Positions 22,671-30,914 of a DNA stretch of 34,704 nucleotides are shown here, piece after piece (within the stretch, counting starts at the first letter, position 1; the number at the start of each line of letters is the position of its first letter). The position numbers were made by a program, and so were the translations under genes. Location: positions 1 to 34,704 of the forward strand of contig JAGOKF010000038.1 of assembly GCA_017994695.1 (NCBI GenBank), in the 5' to 3' direction. The notes under the pieces were generated by a model. That model had not been told where the DNA came from, did no database searches, and worked only from the letters and a program-made list of their open reading frames with translations. Source of the DNA: Myxococcota bacterium (lineage in GTDB: Bacteria; Myxococcota_A; UBA9042; DTJE01).

Positions 22671-24446
22671 ATGGAAGAGACCTACCGGACACACACCTGC
22701 GGAGACCTGCGGATCGACCACCTGGGCCGACGGGTGACCCTTTCGGGCTGGGCCGCCGGGGTGAGGGACCACGGGGGATGCGTGTTCATCAACCTCCGGG
22801 ACCGCCACGGCGTCACCCAGGTCAAGGTGGACCAGGCGAAGGACGCGGCCCTCTACGGGGTGGCGGCGTCGGTCCGGGCCGAGAGCGTGATCCGGGTGGA
22901 GGGCGTCGTGGTGGACCGGGGCACCAACCGGAATCCCCGCCTGCCCACCGGGGACATCGAGGTGGAGGCCTCCGACCTGGAGGTCCTGAACCCGAGCCAG
23001 CCCCTCCCCTTCCCCGTCGCCGACGAGGTGGACGCCTCGGAGGTGACCCGGCTCACCTGGCGGTACCTGGACCTGCGGCGCCCGCCCCTGATGCGCAACC
23101 TGGTGCTCCGGAGCCGCGTGACGGCGACCGTTCGAAGCTTCCTGGATCGCAACGGATTTCTGGAGGTGGAGACCCCGATCCTCTGCAAGTCCACTCCCGA
23201 GGGTGCCCGGGACTTCCTGGTCCCCTCCCGGGTCCATCCCGGGGAGTTCTACGCCCTGCCCCAGTCCCCCCAGACCTTCAAGCAGATCCTGATGGTGGCC
23301 GGGGTGGACCGCTACTACCAGGTCGCCCGGTGCTTCCGGGACGAGGATCTCCGGGCCGACCGGCAGCCGGAATTCACCCAGGTGGACATGGAGGTGTCCT
23401 TCGCCACGCCGGCCCTGATCCAGGACCTGGTGGAGGGGATGCTGGCCGAGGTCTGGAAGACGGTGTTCGGAACCGAGATTCCCCGGCCGTTCCCCCGGCT
23501 GTCCTACCAGGAGGCCATGGAACGCTACGGGAGCGACAAGCCGGACCTCCGCTTCGACCTGCCGATGACGACGGTCTCGGAGGTGTTCCGGGACAGCGCC
23601 TTCCAGGTCCTTGCCACCGTGGTCCGGGACGGAGGCCTGGTGACGGCGCTCCGGATCCCCGACGGCGATTCCTTCAGCCGGAAGGACCTGGACGGGTTCC
23701 ACCGGACGGCCACCGAGAACGGGGCCAAGGGGATCCTCTGGGCCCGGGTCGGACCCGAGGAGTGGCAGGGCCCCCTGGCGAAGAACCTGTCCGAGGCCGA
23801 GCGCACGGTACTGGCCGCCCGCACCGGGGCCGGGCCGGGGGACCTGCTGCTTCTGGTGGCCGACGAGGCACGGAAGGCCCAGCAGGCCCTGGGGGCCGTG
23901 CGCCTGAAGGTCGGGGACCGCCTGGGTCTCCGGGACCCGGATCGGTGGGCCTTCGCCTGGGTCCAGGACTTCCCGATGTTCGAATGGAATGCCGAGGAGC
24001 AGCGCCCGGTCGCGGTGCACCACCCCTTCACGTCCCCGGTCCCCGAGGACCTTCCCCTGCTGGAAACGGACCCCCTGAAGATGCGGGCCAGGGCCTACGA
24101 CGTGGTGCTGAACGGCATCGAACTGGGGGGAGGCAGCATCCGGATCCACCGCCGGGACGTCCAGGCCCGGGTCTTCCGGGCCCTGGGGTTCGACGAGGAA
24201 TCGGCCCGGCGCCAGTTCGGGTTCCTGATGGATGCCTTCGAGTACGGAGCCCCGCCCCACGGAGGCATCGCCCTGGGACTGGACCGGCTGGTGATGCTGC
24301 TGGCCCGGGCCTCCTCCATCCGGGACGTGATCGCCTTCCCGAAGACCACCAGCGCCGCGGACCTGATGACCCGATCCCCGTCGCCGGTGGACCCGGCCCA
24401 GTTGCGGGAACTGCACCTCCGGATCGAGGGGGACCGGCCCGACTGA
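22671..24446 (+). CDS. aspS: Aspartyl-tRNA synthetase, non-discriminating type
   Basis: The 591-residue protein has the full bacterial AspRS layout: an N-terminal OB-fold anticodon-binding domain (1-105), then a class II catalytic core with QSPQTFKQILMV, motif 2 RCFRDEDLRADRQPEFTQ, a GAD insertion domain (about 300-420) and motif 3 GLDRLVMLLA. In the OB fold the sequence reads RDHGG with H34, where tRNA-Asp-specific enzymes have Leu (RDLGS). In the literature His at this place marks enzymes that also charge tRNA-Asn, the product being amidated by GatCAB. The start is ATG 22671 after GGGAG. It converges on the YfhO-family gene with a 36-bp gap. Confidence 0.95.
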   Translation: MEETYRTHTCGDLRIDHLGRRVTLSGWAAGVRDHGGCVFINLRDRHGVTQVKVDQAKDAALYGVAASVRAESVIRVEGVVVDRGTNRNPRLPTGDIEVEASDLEVLNPSQPLPFPVADEVDASEVTRLTWRYLDLRRPPLMRNLVLRSRVTATVRSFLDRNGFLEVETPILCKSTPEGARDFLVPSRVHPGEFYALPQSPQTFKQILMVAGVDRYYQVARCFRDEDLRADRQPEFTQVDMEVSFATPALIQDLVEGMLAEVWKTVFGTEIPRPFPRLSYQEAMERYGSDKPDLRFDLPMTTVSEVFRDSAFQVLATVVRDGGLVTALRIPDGDSFSRKDLDGFHRTATENGAKGILWARVGPEEWQGPLAKNLSEAERTVLAARTGAGPGDLLLLVADEARKAQQALGAVRLKVGDRLGLRDPDRWAFAWVQDFPMFEWNAEEQRPVAVHHPFTSPVPEDLPLLETDPLKMRARAYDVVLNGIELGGGSIRIHRRDVQARVFRALGFDEESARRQFGFLMDAFEYGAPPHGGIALGLDRLVMLLARASSIRDVIAFPKTTSAADLMTRSPSPVDPAQLRELHLRIEGDRPD

Positions 24447-24482
24447 TCGCCGCCCCCGGTTCCCTCTCCCGGCTTGCCGCTC

Positions 24483-26981
24483 CTATCCGGCCCAGTACTG
24501 GAAGGCGTGGTGCCACGCGCCCCAGAAGCGCACGACCGACAGGATCACCCAGGCCCCCAGCACGGCGAAGGCCCAGGGAAGGATTCGGGGGACCTCCGCA
24601 TCTCCCGGCACGAGCCGAGGCATCTTCCGGGCGAAGGGCCGGGGAGGACGGCCCGCCAGGGAGGACCAGAGGACCTCGAGGGCCAACAGCGCCGCCAGGA
24701 TGGACAGGACGGCCAGGGATCCCGCGACTCCCATCCGGAAGGCCCGGGGCCGGTAGCGGAACTCCACCCGGTGATTCCCGGCAGCGACCGGAACGGCCCG
24801 GAAGAGACGATTGGCCTGGAGGATCGGGGCCGGGATGTCGTCCACCAGGGCCTCCCACCCGGGGTAGTAGGAATCCAGCAGCACGACCAGCCCGTCGGCG
24901 GCCATCCGGACATCGAGGAGGACCTCCTCGTCGCGGTACCGGGCGACCTTCACGGAAGAGGACTCCCCCGGCGGCGGTGCCCCCAGGGGAACCGGGGGAA
25001 GGAACGGCAACAGGGCCCGGCGCCGAAGGGTCCTCGGCTCCCGGGCCACCCACCGGGAAGCCGCCTCCGGGTCCGGGACCACCTCGACCTCGTGGACGGC
25101 GAATGCCCGGGGAAGGGCATCGGGATCCCGCCAGGCCCCGACCCCCTCGGTGCCCGGGAGGCGTCGGGCCCGGGCCGGGGCATCCCCGGGCCGGGGAGTC
25201 ACGACGTAGCGCCCGCCCAGGGGACCCAGGGTCCGCCCGGGGATGTCGGCCATGCGCTTGTACACCGACAGGAAGGCCTCCTGTCGCAGCGGCAGGATCC
25301 CGTCCACCGCCTGGAGGCCGTACAGCATCGGCAGGTTGTAGGCGAGCCCCGCCAGGGGGTCGGGGGGCAGGGAACGGCGGATCCAGCCCACCTGCAGGTA
25401 GGGCGCCGGCGGGGACCGGAAGACGACCCGTTCGAGCCGTTCCTCCCGAGAGCAGTCGGGATTCCCGGGACAGAGGTCCTCCCGGATGGCCCGGGCGGTC
25501 GAGGGCGGGTCCCAGTAGGAGGGGGGGGTGGACGGAACCTGGCGGAGCGCATGGTCCGCCAGGGGAAGCCCCGCGGCCAGGACCAGCAGTCCCCTCTTCC
25601 AGGCCGTCTGCGTCCCGCTTCCCAGGATCCCCGCCGCCGCCGCCAGCGAAAGAACCTGGATGGCCAGATCGCGGACCAGTTCCGCCCGGAGCACGGGGTT
25701 CGATGCGAGCCCCCGGCGATAGGTCGCCCCCAGCACGGCCGCCAGGGCCAGCAGGACCCCAAGCATCGACAGCACGACCACCCGCCGGGACGGGGGTCGC
25801 TCCAGCATCGCCTCGATACCGGCCGCGGCCAGGGCGGCCAGCAGCAGGGTCAGGGGCCCGTTCAGGCGATCAGGGAACCGGAAGGCCCGCAGGACGGGCA
25901 ACTGGAACAGTTCCGGCACTCCGAACATCAGGGGCCCGAGTGCCACCAGGAACACCACCGCGGCCGAGAGCGCCAGGGCGGCGACCAGTCGCCGCTGCCG
26001 GGAGGCCCAGGCCATCATGGCCGCCCAGACGGCCACCAGCCCGACGTGGAGGTCGATGCCCGCCCGCCACATCCCTCCGGGATGCAGCCAGTTGGTGGCC
26101 TCTCCGGGCGTTCCGAAGGCCGATGGCACCGCCAGCACCGCCAGGGCCTGGGGAGTCAGGTGCTGGCTCATCTGGCCCGCGACGGCCCCCGCATTCCGGA
26201 CGCTCCCCGATGCCAGTTCGAGGGTCGGGAGCACCTGCACGAGGCAGAGTCCTCCGGCGAGGGGCATGGCCAGCAGGACACCGAGCAGGGACCTGGGCTC
26301 CCCGAGGACCTCGCCGTCGCCGGTGCCCAGGGCACGGACCAGGGCGTAGAACCCGACGACCCCGAAGGAATTCACGGTGGTCTGGGGATGGCCGCAGAGG
26401 GCCAGCAGGGCCAGCAGCGTCGCCAGGATCGCCACGTCCCGGAAACGTCCCTCCCGGGACACCCGCTCGGCCGCCCAGAGGCACCAGGGAAGCCAGGCCA
26501 GTGCCTGGACGAGGTTCAGGTGCATGTGGTGCAGGGCCAGGTGACCCGAGAGACCGAAGACGATCCCCCCCGCCAGGGCCGGCAACGGCCCGAGGAAGCC
26601 CGACAGCCAGAACCAGGCGCCCAGGCTGCCGATGCCGAGGTGCAGGGCATAGGAGGCCCCCACCGCCCACCACGCGGGCAGAAACGGGAACAGCGCCCAG
26701 TTCAGCGGGTAGAGAGGCCCGGCCTGGCCCTCGGCGAAGAGGGGAAACCCGAGGTAGAGGTCGGGACACCAGAGCGGGAATTCCCCCCGGGCCCAGGCCC
26801 GCCCGAAGAAGTCCCGGATCGGGACGTGCAGTTCGGTGACGTCATTGAACCAGAGGGTGCGCCGGCCCAGCACCAGGGGCAAATGGACCGCGATGGGCAG
26901 CACCAGGGCCAGCATTCCGTAGGCCCCCCGGCGTCCCCGTCCCGGGTCGCGGAAGGCGTCGGATCCGGCAGGGCGGAACAT
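24483..26981 (-). CDS. YfhO-family polytopic membrane protein
   Basis: The 832-residue protein has a GT-C-like layout: a dozen or more hydrophobic helices in the first ~500 residues, a large extracytoplasmic C-terminal domain, then closing hydrophobic helices. The first loop has NDVTELHVPIRDFFGRAWAR, the acidic loop typical of GT-C enzymes. The C-terminal part has the YfhO signature SYYPGWEALVDD followed by an FRAVPVAAGNHRVEFRYRP stretch. Bacillus YfhO is implicated in glycosylating lipoteichoic acid, and GT-C proteins use lipid-linked sugars; the substrate here is unknown. It begins 3 bp after the glycosidase-like lipoprotein gene, so the two form an operon. Confidence 0.85.
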   Translation of the reverse strand: MFRPAGSDAFRDPGRGRRGAYGMLALVLPIAVHLPLVLGRRTLWFNDVTELHVPIRDFFGRAWARGEFPLWCPDLYLGFPLFAEGQAGPLYPLNWALFPFLPAWWAVGASYALHLGIGSLGAWFWLSGFLGPLPALAGGIVFGLSGHLALHHMHLNLVQALAWLPWCLWAAERVSREGRFRDVAILATLLALLALCGHPQTTVNSFGVVGFYALVRALGTGDGEVLGEPRSLLGVLLAMPLAGGLCLVQVLPTLELASGSVRNAGAVAGQMSQHLTPQALAVLAVPSAFGTPGEATNWLHPGGMWRAGIDLHVGLVAVWAAMMAWASRQRRLVAALALSAAVVFLVALGPLMFGVPELFQLPVLRAFRFPDRLNGPLTLLLAALAAAGIEAMLERPPSRRVVVLSMLGVLLALAAVLGATYRRGLASNPVLRAELVRDLAIQVLSLAAAAGILGSGTQTAWKRGLLVLAAGLPLADHALRQVPSTPPSYWDPPSTARAIREDLCPGNPDCSREERLERVVFRSPPAPYLQVGWIRRSLPPDPLAGLAYNLPMLYGLQAVDGILPLRQEAFLSVYKRMADIPGRTLGPLGGRYVVTPRPGDAPARARRLPGTEGVGAWRDPDALPRAFAVHEVEVVPDPEAASRWVAREPRTLRRRALLPFLPPVPLGAPPPGESSSVKVARYRDEEVLLDVRMAADGLVVLLDSYYPGWEALVDDIPAPILQANRLFRAVPVAAGNHRVEFRYRPRAFRMGVAGSLAVLSILAALLALEVLWSSLAGRPPRPFARKMPRLVPGDAEVPRILPWAFAVLGAWVILSVVRFWGAWHHAFQYWAG

Positions 26982-26984
26982 CGA

Positions 26985-29672
26985 TCACGGTCCCGTCTGG
27001 CGGAGAACCAGCCGGGCATCCGGCCCCGAGGGAACGAACGTCCAGGCCTGGTGCTCCAGGGACCCGCACACCCGCCGGGTCGCGCCGGTGGCCTCGCCGC
27101 CCCCGGTGACCTGGGCCTGCACCCCCGATCCGGTGGCGGCCAGGACGTGCACCGACACGGCCCGACCGGCCACCGCCCGGCGGAAGCGGACCTCCAGGGT
27201 CCCCTCCGCGGGGTCCCGCACCGCGTCCTCGACCTCGGCCACTCCCCCCAGCAGGTGGCGGTCGGTGGCCAGGAACCACGGGGCCTGGTCCGGGGATTCC
27301 GGGGCCGGGCGCGCCACCAGCAGGGTCCCGGTCCGGGGGGAGAGGGTCACCTCCAGGGGCCGGGTCCACAGCGGTTCCTCCCCGTCGCATGTCCATTCCC
27401 CGGCGACGGTGTCCAGCACGGCGGTGCCGGCCGATCCCTCCCCGGCGGACGGCACCGGGAATCGCAGCAGGCGGGGACTTTCCGCCAGGGATTCCTCGGT
27501 CCAGGGATCGGCGTTGTTCCCCCAGTGGAAGGCCCCGAGGATCCGGTAGGCGCCCCCGGGGCCCGGGAAGGCCGCCTCCCAGGTCTCCGGCCAGCGCCGG
27601 TCCCAGAGGTCCAGGGGTTTCGGGAGCACGGCCACCGCCGGCAGCATCCGCCGGAACAGATCGAGGGGATCCTCGTGATCCGAAAGCCACGTGAAGGGTT
27701 CCCCCAGTTTCAGGAATCCCCCGAACAGGGAGGCCCACAGGGCGAACGTCCTGGCCTCGTCCGCGGTCAACGGGTCCCGGAAGAACACCAGGTCCGGGTG
27801 GGCCACGAAGGCGGTGTTTCCCATCCAGTACCGGTGGGAGGCGGTCAGCACGGTCGGCTTGATCCCCTGGTCGAACCAGGACTGGGGATCGTTCCACCGG
27901 GGCTGGTTGTCCAGCGTCAGCCGCACCCCCTCGGCGATGCCCGCCGGGGCCAGGGTCCCGGCGACGATCATCAGCATGCCCTCGGGGCCGATGGCCTCGC
28001 GAATCGCCCGGAGGGCCTGCCGGTAATGTCCCAGGCCGCTCCGGCTCCCCGCCTGGCCGTAGGTCTCCCCGAAGACCGCGTAGACGCTGAAGTCCACCTT
28101 GAACAGGCGGTAGCCCCAGTCCCCTGCGAGCCGGCGGAAGATGTCCCGCAGGTACTGCTGCACCTCGGGGAGCGATGGATCCAGGATCCGGTCCTGCCCT
28201 TCGCCGCCCAGCGCGGCCGTTCCCAGGTCGCTCAGGGGAAGCACCCAGTCGGGATGCTGCTGCAGCAGGGGGGCATCGGCCCGGACGCGGAAGGGCGCGG
28301 TCCAGATCCCGGGGATCAGGCCCGCCTCCCGGATGCGTCCCGCCAGCCATTTCATCCCGTCCTCGCTGCCGTGGCGGGGGAACCGGGACTCGTCCGTCGT
28401 CCAGGAACCGTCGGTCTTCGCCCACCCGTCATCCACCAGGAAGTGGGAGAGCCCGTAGGGGACCAGGTCCCGCCGGGCCGCCTCCAGGTTGGCAAGGAGG
28501 AAGGCCTCGTCGATGTTCGAACCCTGTCCGCCGGACCCCGATCCGCCGCCCCAGGAGTTCCAGGAGGACGGGGGATCGGGGAGGCTCCCGACACCGTTGT
28601 AGAGGGCGATGCCGCGACCGAGCCGCAGCAGTCCCTCGTGGGCGTCGGTGGTGAAGTCCAGCCAGGCCACGTCCGACGAGAGCACCCGGGTGGCCTCCAG
28701 GGCGGTCGGCGGCAGGAACGCGCTGCGCAACTCGAAGCGGGACAGGCCGTCCTCGCCCCCCACCTGGACGGCCGCCCCGGGAACGTGGTCCGTGGTGACC
28801 AGCCCCATCGCCCGGTCCTGGGTCACGAATCCGGCCACCAGGCACGAGGAGGCAGGGGTGCAGAGAGCGCCGGTCCAGTTCGAGGCGAGCCCCGGGCCCG
28901 TGGCTCCTCCCGGATCGCTGCCGACCACCCGGAGGTCCGACAGGAAGTCGAACAGGATCTCCCGGCCGTTGTCCATCACCAGGGCGTCGCGGGTCCCCCG
29001 GCCCAGCATCAGCGTGGCCCCGTCCTCGTACCGGGCCACCACCGGGCGGATCTCCCGCACGAGGACCCCCTCCCGGAAGGGCATCACCACGATGGAACGC
29101 ATCGTCACCGCGGGATGATCCCGGTGCAGGGCGATGTAGGTGGCGATTCCCCCGAGGGAGTTGGCCGGGGAGGCGTCGAACCGCAGCACCACCGCTTCGC
29201 CCAGTTCGTCGGGAGCGGTGATGGCCTGCCACTGGATCCGGGGACCGGGGGACGCCGAGGAGATCGTCGCCTCGTCCCCCCGGACCGTCAGCAGCGCCTC
29301 GGAGTGCGCCCCGACCAGGCCGTCCTCGCCGGGGACCCTTCCCAGGTCGAAGGTCCCCCGGGCGAGGTCGTACACCAGCGTGATCCGGCCGTCGGTCACG
29401 GTGACCCGGCCATCGACCTCCCGGGGCTCCAGCAGACCGGCGGGCACGTCCTGGACCAGCAAGTCCTCCACGGGAGGCAGTTCCTGGGGCTGCCACGCGT
29501 CGGTCGCGGATCCCGGATCCTCGATGGCATCGGGAGCGTTGTCCGATCCCGTGTCGGAGTCCGGCACGTCGGTCGTCCCCGGATCCCGGCCGGGATCCTG
29601 GGTGCCCCCGGAGGATCCGCCCCCGCAGGCCAGGCAGGAAACCAGGGTCCCGATCAGCATCGTCCGGCGCAT
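26985..29672 (-). CDS. GH36-like glycosidase lipoprotein (alpha-galactosidase type)
   Basis: Start chosen at ATG 29672 behind GGGAGGGG, giving 895 residues; upstream in-frame sequence is non-coding. The N-terminus MRRTMLIGTLVSCLAC has a lipobox (LVSC, Cys13), then a Gly/Ser- and Asp/Pro-rich linker to about residue 55. A beta-sandwich domain precedes a TIM-barrel region with VDDGWAK, GRIREAGLIPGIWTAPF and FKVDF, where D527 matches the GH36/GH27 nucleophile; D588 (RLTLDNQP) is a candidate acid/base. A C-terminal beta domain closes the protein. It probably acts on alpha-galactosides or related glycans at the cell surface; the exact sugar is uncertain. It is co-transcribed with the YfhO-family gene. 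Confidence 0.82.
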   Translation of the reverse strand: MRRTMLIGTLVSCLACGGGSSGGTQDPGRDPGTTDVPDSDTGSDNAPDAIEDPGSATDAWQPQELPPVEDLLVQDVPAGLLEPREVDGRVTVTDGRITLVYDLARGTFDLGRVPGEDGLVGAHSEALLTVRGDEATISSASPGPRIQWQAITAPDELGEAVVLRFDASPANSLGGIATYIALHRDHPAVTMRSIVVMPFREGVLVREIRPVVARYEDGATLMLGRGTRDALVMDNGREILFDFLSDLRVVGSDPGGATGPGLASNWTGALCTPASSCLVAGFVTQDRAMGLVTTDHVPGAAVQVGGEDGLSRFELRSAFLPPTALEATRVLSSDVAWLDFTTDAHEGLLRLGRGIALYNGVGSLPDPPSSWNSWGGGSGSGGQGSNIDEAFLLANLEAARRDLVPYGLSHFLVDDGWAKTDGSWTTDESRFPRHGSEDGMKWLAGRIREAGLIPGIWTAPFRVRADAPLLQQHPDWVLPLSDLGTAALGGEGQDRILDPSLPEVQQYLRDIFRRLAGDWGYRLFKVDFSVYAVFGETYGQAGSRSGLGHYRQALRAIREAIGPEGMLMIVAGTLAPAGIAEGVRLTLDNQPRWNDPQSWFDQGIKPTVLTASHRYWMGNTAFVAHPDLVFFRDPLTADEARTFALWASLFGGFLKLGEPFTWLSDHEDPLDLFRRMLPAVAVLPKPLDLWDRRWPETWEAAFPGPGGAYRILGAFHWGNNADPWTEESLAESPRLLRFPVPSAGEGSAGTAVLDTVAGEWTCDGEEPLWTRPLEVTLSPRTGTLLVARPAPESPDQAPWFLATDRHLLGGVAEVEDAVRDPAEGTLEVRFRRAVAGRAVSVHVLAATGSGVQAQVTGGGEATGATRRVCGSLEHQAWTFVPSGPDARLVLRQTGP

Positions 29673-29701
29673 GTCTTTCCCCTCCCGAGGCGGCCGGCGG
29701 G

Positions 29702-29710
29702 AGTGTAGCA
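29702..29710 (-). promoter_or_regulatory. Possible extended -10 promoter of the glycosidase-YfhO operon
   Basis: TGC-TACACT on the minus strand is an extended -10 element (four of six matches to TATAAT) about 30 bases upstream of the glycosidase start. No recognisable -35 is present. Confidence 0.35.
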
Positions 29711-29758
29711 TCGACCGGGCCCGGCCGGGAGGGGAGCCGTGTACCTCCCGGCCAGAAA

Positions 29759-29787
29759 TTGACAGGGAGGGACACGGGTTGTAGCCT
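29759..29787 (+). promoter_or_regulatory. Promoter of the NTF2-like lipoprotein gene
   Basis: A perfect TTGACA (29759-29764) is followed after 17 bp by TAGCCT (29782-29787), a weak -10. The same GTTGTA context around the -10 occurs in the gcvT promoter. Transcription would start about 20 bases before the ATG at 29812, just ahead of the AAGGAGG ribosome-binding site. Confidence 0.5.
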
Positions 29788-29811
29788 TCGGGCCGGTTCA
29801 AGGAGGATCCG

Positions 29812-30282
29812 ATGAGGCGATCGTTCCTGTGGCTGCTGCTGGCGGTGACGGCCTGCTCCCCGAAATACCTGCCCAACACCGAGGTGGAGGACACCCCGGC
29901 CAACCGGGCCATCGCCGACGTGGTGGAACGCTACCGGGTGGCCGTGGAGCAGCGGGACGTCGATGCCCTCCGGGCCCTGGTCTCCCGGCGGTATTTCAGC
30001 AACGCGGGGACGACCGCCGAGCCCTCGGACGACTACGGCTACGCCCAGCTCGAGGAGCGGGTCCTGCCGCTGCTCCGGGAGAACATCAAGTCCGTCCAGT
30101 TCGTGATCTACCTGCGGCGGATCTCGTTCCCCAGCGAGACCACGGCCCAGGCGGACTTCGAGTACTACTACAAGTTCTTCTACGTCGAGGGCGGCAAGGA
30201 CCGCTGGCAGGCGCGCAACGACTTCGCCCGACTGGAGTTCGCGAAGGAGGACGGGGTCTGGCGGATCGTCGCGGGCCTGTGA
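29812..30282 (+). CDS. Small lipoprotein with NTF2/SnoaL-like fold
   Basis: The 156-residue protein has a lipoprotein signal (MRRSFLWLLLAVTAC; lipobox VTAC, Cys15). The mature part looks like an NTF2/SnoaL-like alpha+beta cone: an N-terminal helix pair (NRAIADVVERYRVAVEQRDV, then ALRALVSRRYF) is followed by strands ending in ARLEFAKEDGVWRIVAGL, the usual last strand of this fold. Such domains may bind small ligands or act as dimer scaffolds; no catalytic site can be named. It is divergent from the glycosidase-YfhO operon and convergent with the Cys-rich lipoprotein gene. ATG 29812 has AAGGAGGAT upstream. Confidence 0.7.
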   Translation: MRRSFLWLLLAVTACSPKYLPNTEVEDTPANRAIADVVERYRVAVEQRDVDALRALVSRRYFSNAGTTAEPSDDYGYAQLEERVLPLLRENIKSVQFVIYLRRISFPSETTAQADFEYYYKFFYVEGGKDRWQARNDFARLEFAKEDGVWRIVAGL

Positions 30283-30309
30283 ACGGCGGGCCGGGCGGGG
30301 TTCAGGCCC
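30273..30309. terminator. Inverted repeat between convergent lipoprotein genes
   Basis: GGGCCTGTGAAC (30273-30284) pairs with GTTCAGGCCC (30300-30309) if TG is bulged. The loop is GGCGGGCCGGGCGGG. It spans the stop codons of both convergent genes. It could terminate in both directions but lacks a T tract. Confidence 0.4.
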
Positions 30310-30856
30310 CCGGGACGTACTCCTTCGGCACGCACAGTTTCCAGGTGCAGAACCGGGGTTCGTCGGGCCGCTCCACGCAGGATCCCCCCGAGGCCCCGCA
30401 GTCCCCGTCCACCTCGCACAGGACCCCGGAGGCGGCGCAGCGCCGCGCGGTCTCGCACCGCGACCACGGCGCCTGTCCCGCGCAGTCCTGGTCCTGCGCG
30501 CAGGGGACCTTCAGGCTGGAGACGGGCCGGCACAGGGCATCCCCGGCACAGGCCGTCCCGTGGCAGGGCATCGTGCAGAAGGGCGTCGCCCCGCTGGATG
30601 CCGGGGCCGTCTCGCCGGCCTTCCGGGCCTCGTAGAGCATGCAGGGGCCCTCGACGCACTGGGGATGGTCCCGGACCAGGCAGGTGTCGAAGCAGAAGAA
30701 CTCCGCCTCGCTGCAAGCATCGGTCCCCTGGGTGAGTCCGGTGCGACAGTCGGCCTTCATCTTGTCGGTCATCGCGCAGGTCTCGAAGGGGTCCCGGGAA
30801 CTGCACCCCATCGCCCACCAGATACCCAGAACTGCCGCCAGACGGCTGCAACGCAC
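30302..30856 (-). CDS. Cys-rich lipoprotein of unknown function
   Basis: The start is GTG at 30856, which follows AGGGAGG with good spacing; a TTG seven codons upstream is less likely. The 184-residue protein has a lipoprotein signal (RLAAVLGIWWAMGC; Cys18). The mature part holds 20 further cysteines, an even number that fits ten disulfides, arranged in irregular repeats such as CAQDQDC and CEVDGDC with acidic spacers. Such Cys-rich surface lipoproteins are common in Myxococcota and relatives; their functions are mostly unknown. Its promoter overlaps the end of gcvPA. Confidence 0.6.
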   Translation of the reverse strand: MRCSRLAAVLGIWWAMGCSSRDPFETCAMTDKMKADCRTGLTQGTDACSEAEFFCFDTCLVRDHPQCVEGPCMLYEARKAGETAPASSGATPFCTMPCHGTACAGDALCRPVSSLKVPCAQDQDCAGQAPWSRCETARRCAASGVLCEVDGDCGASGGSCVERPDEPRFCTWKLCVPKEYVPGA

Positions 30857-30885
30857 GGCCACCTCCCTGGGAACCAACCGTGGCG

Positions 30886-30914
30886 ATTGTCATGGAAGCG
30901 GCGAGGAAGGTCAA
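30886..30914 (-). promoter_or_regulatory. Promoter of the Cys-rich lipoprotein gene, overlapping the gcvPA stop
   Basis: On the minus strand TTGACC (plus-strand 30909-30914) contains the gcvPA stop codon TGA. After 17 bp follows GACAAT (30886-30891), four of six matches to the -10 consensus. The start would fall about 25 bases before the GTG. Confidence 0.55.

Noticed and set aside
22778-26839. A 1,353-codon open frame on the + strand across aspS and the YfhO-family gene
   Set aside because: It is an out-of-frame reading of aspS and then antisense to the next gene; composition is Pro/Gly/Arg low complexity.
24474-29708. A 1,744-codon open frame on the + strand
   Set aside because: It runs antisense to the YfhO-family and GH36-like genes, is rich in Gly, Gln, Arg and Pro without any domain, and arises because stop codons are rare in very GC-rich DNA.
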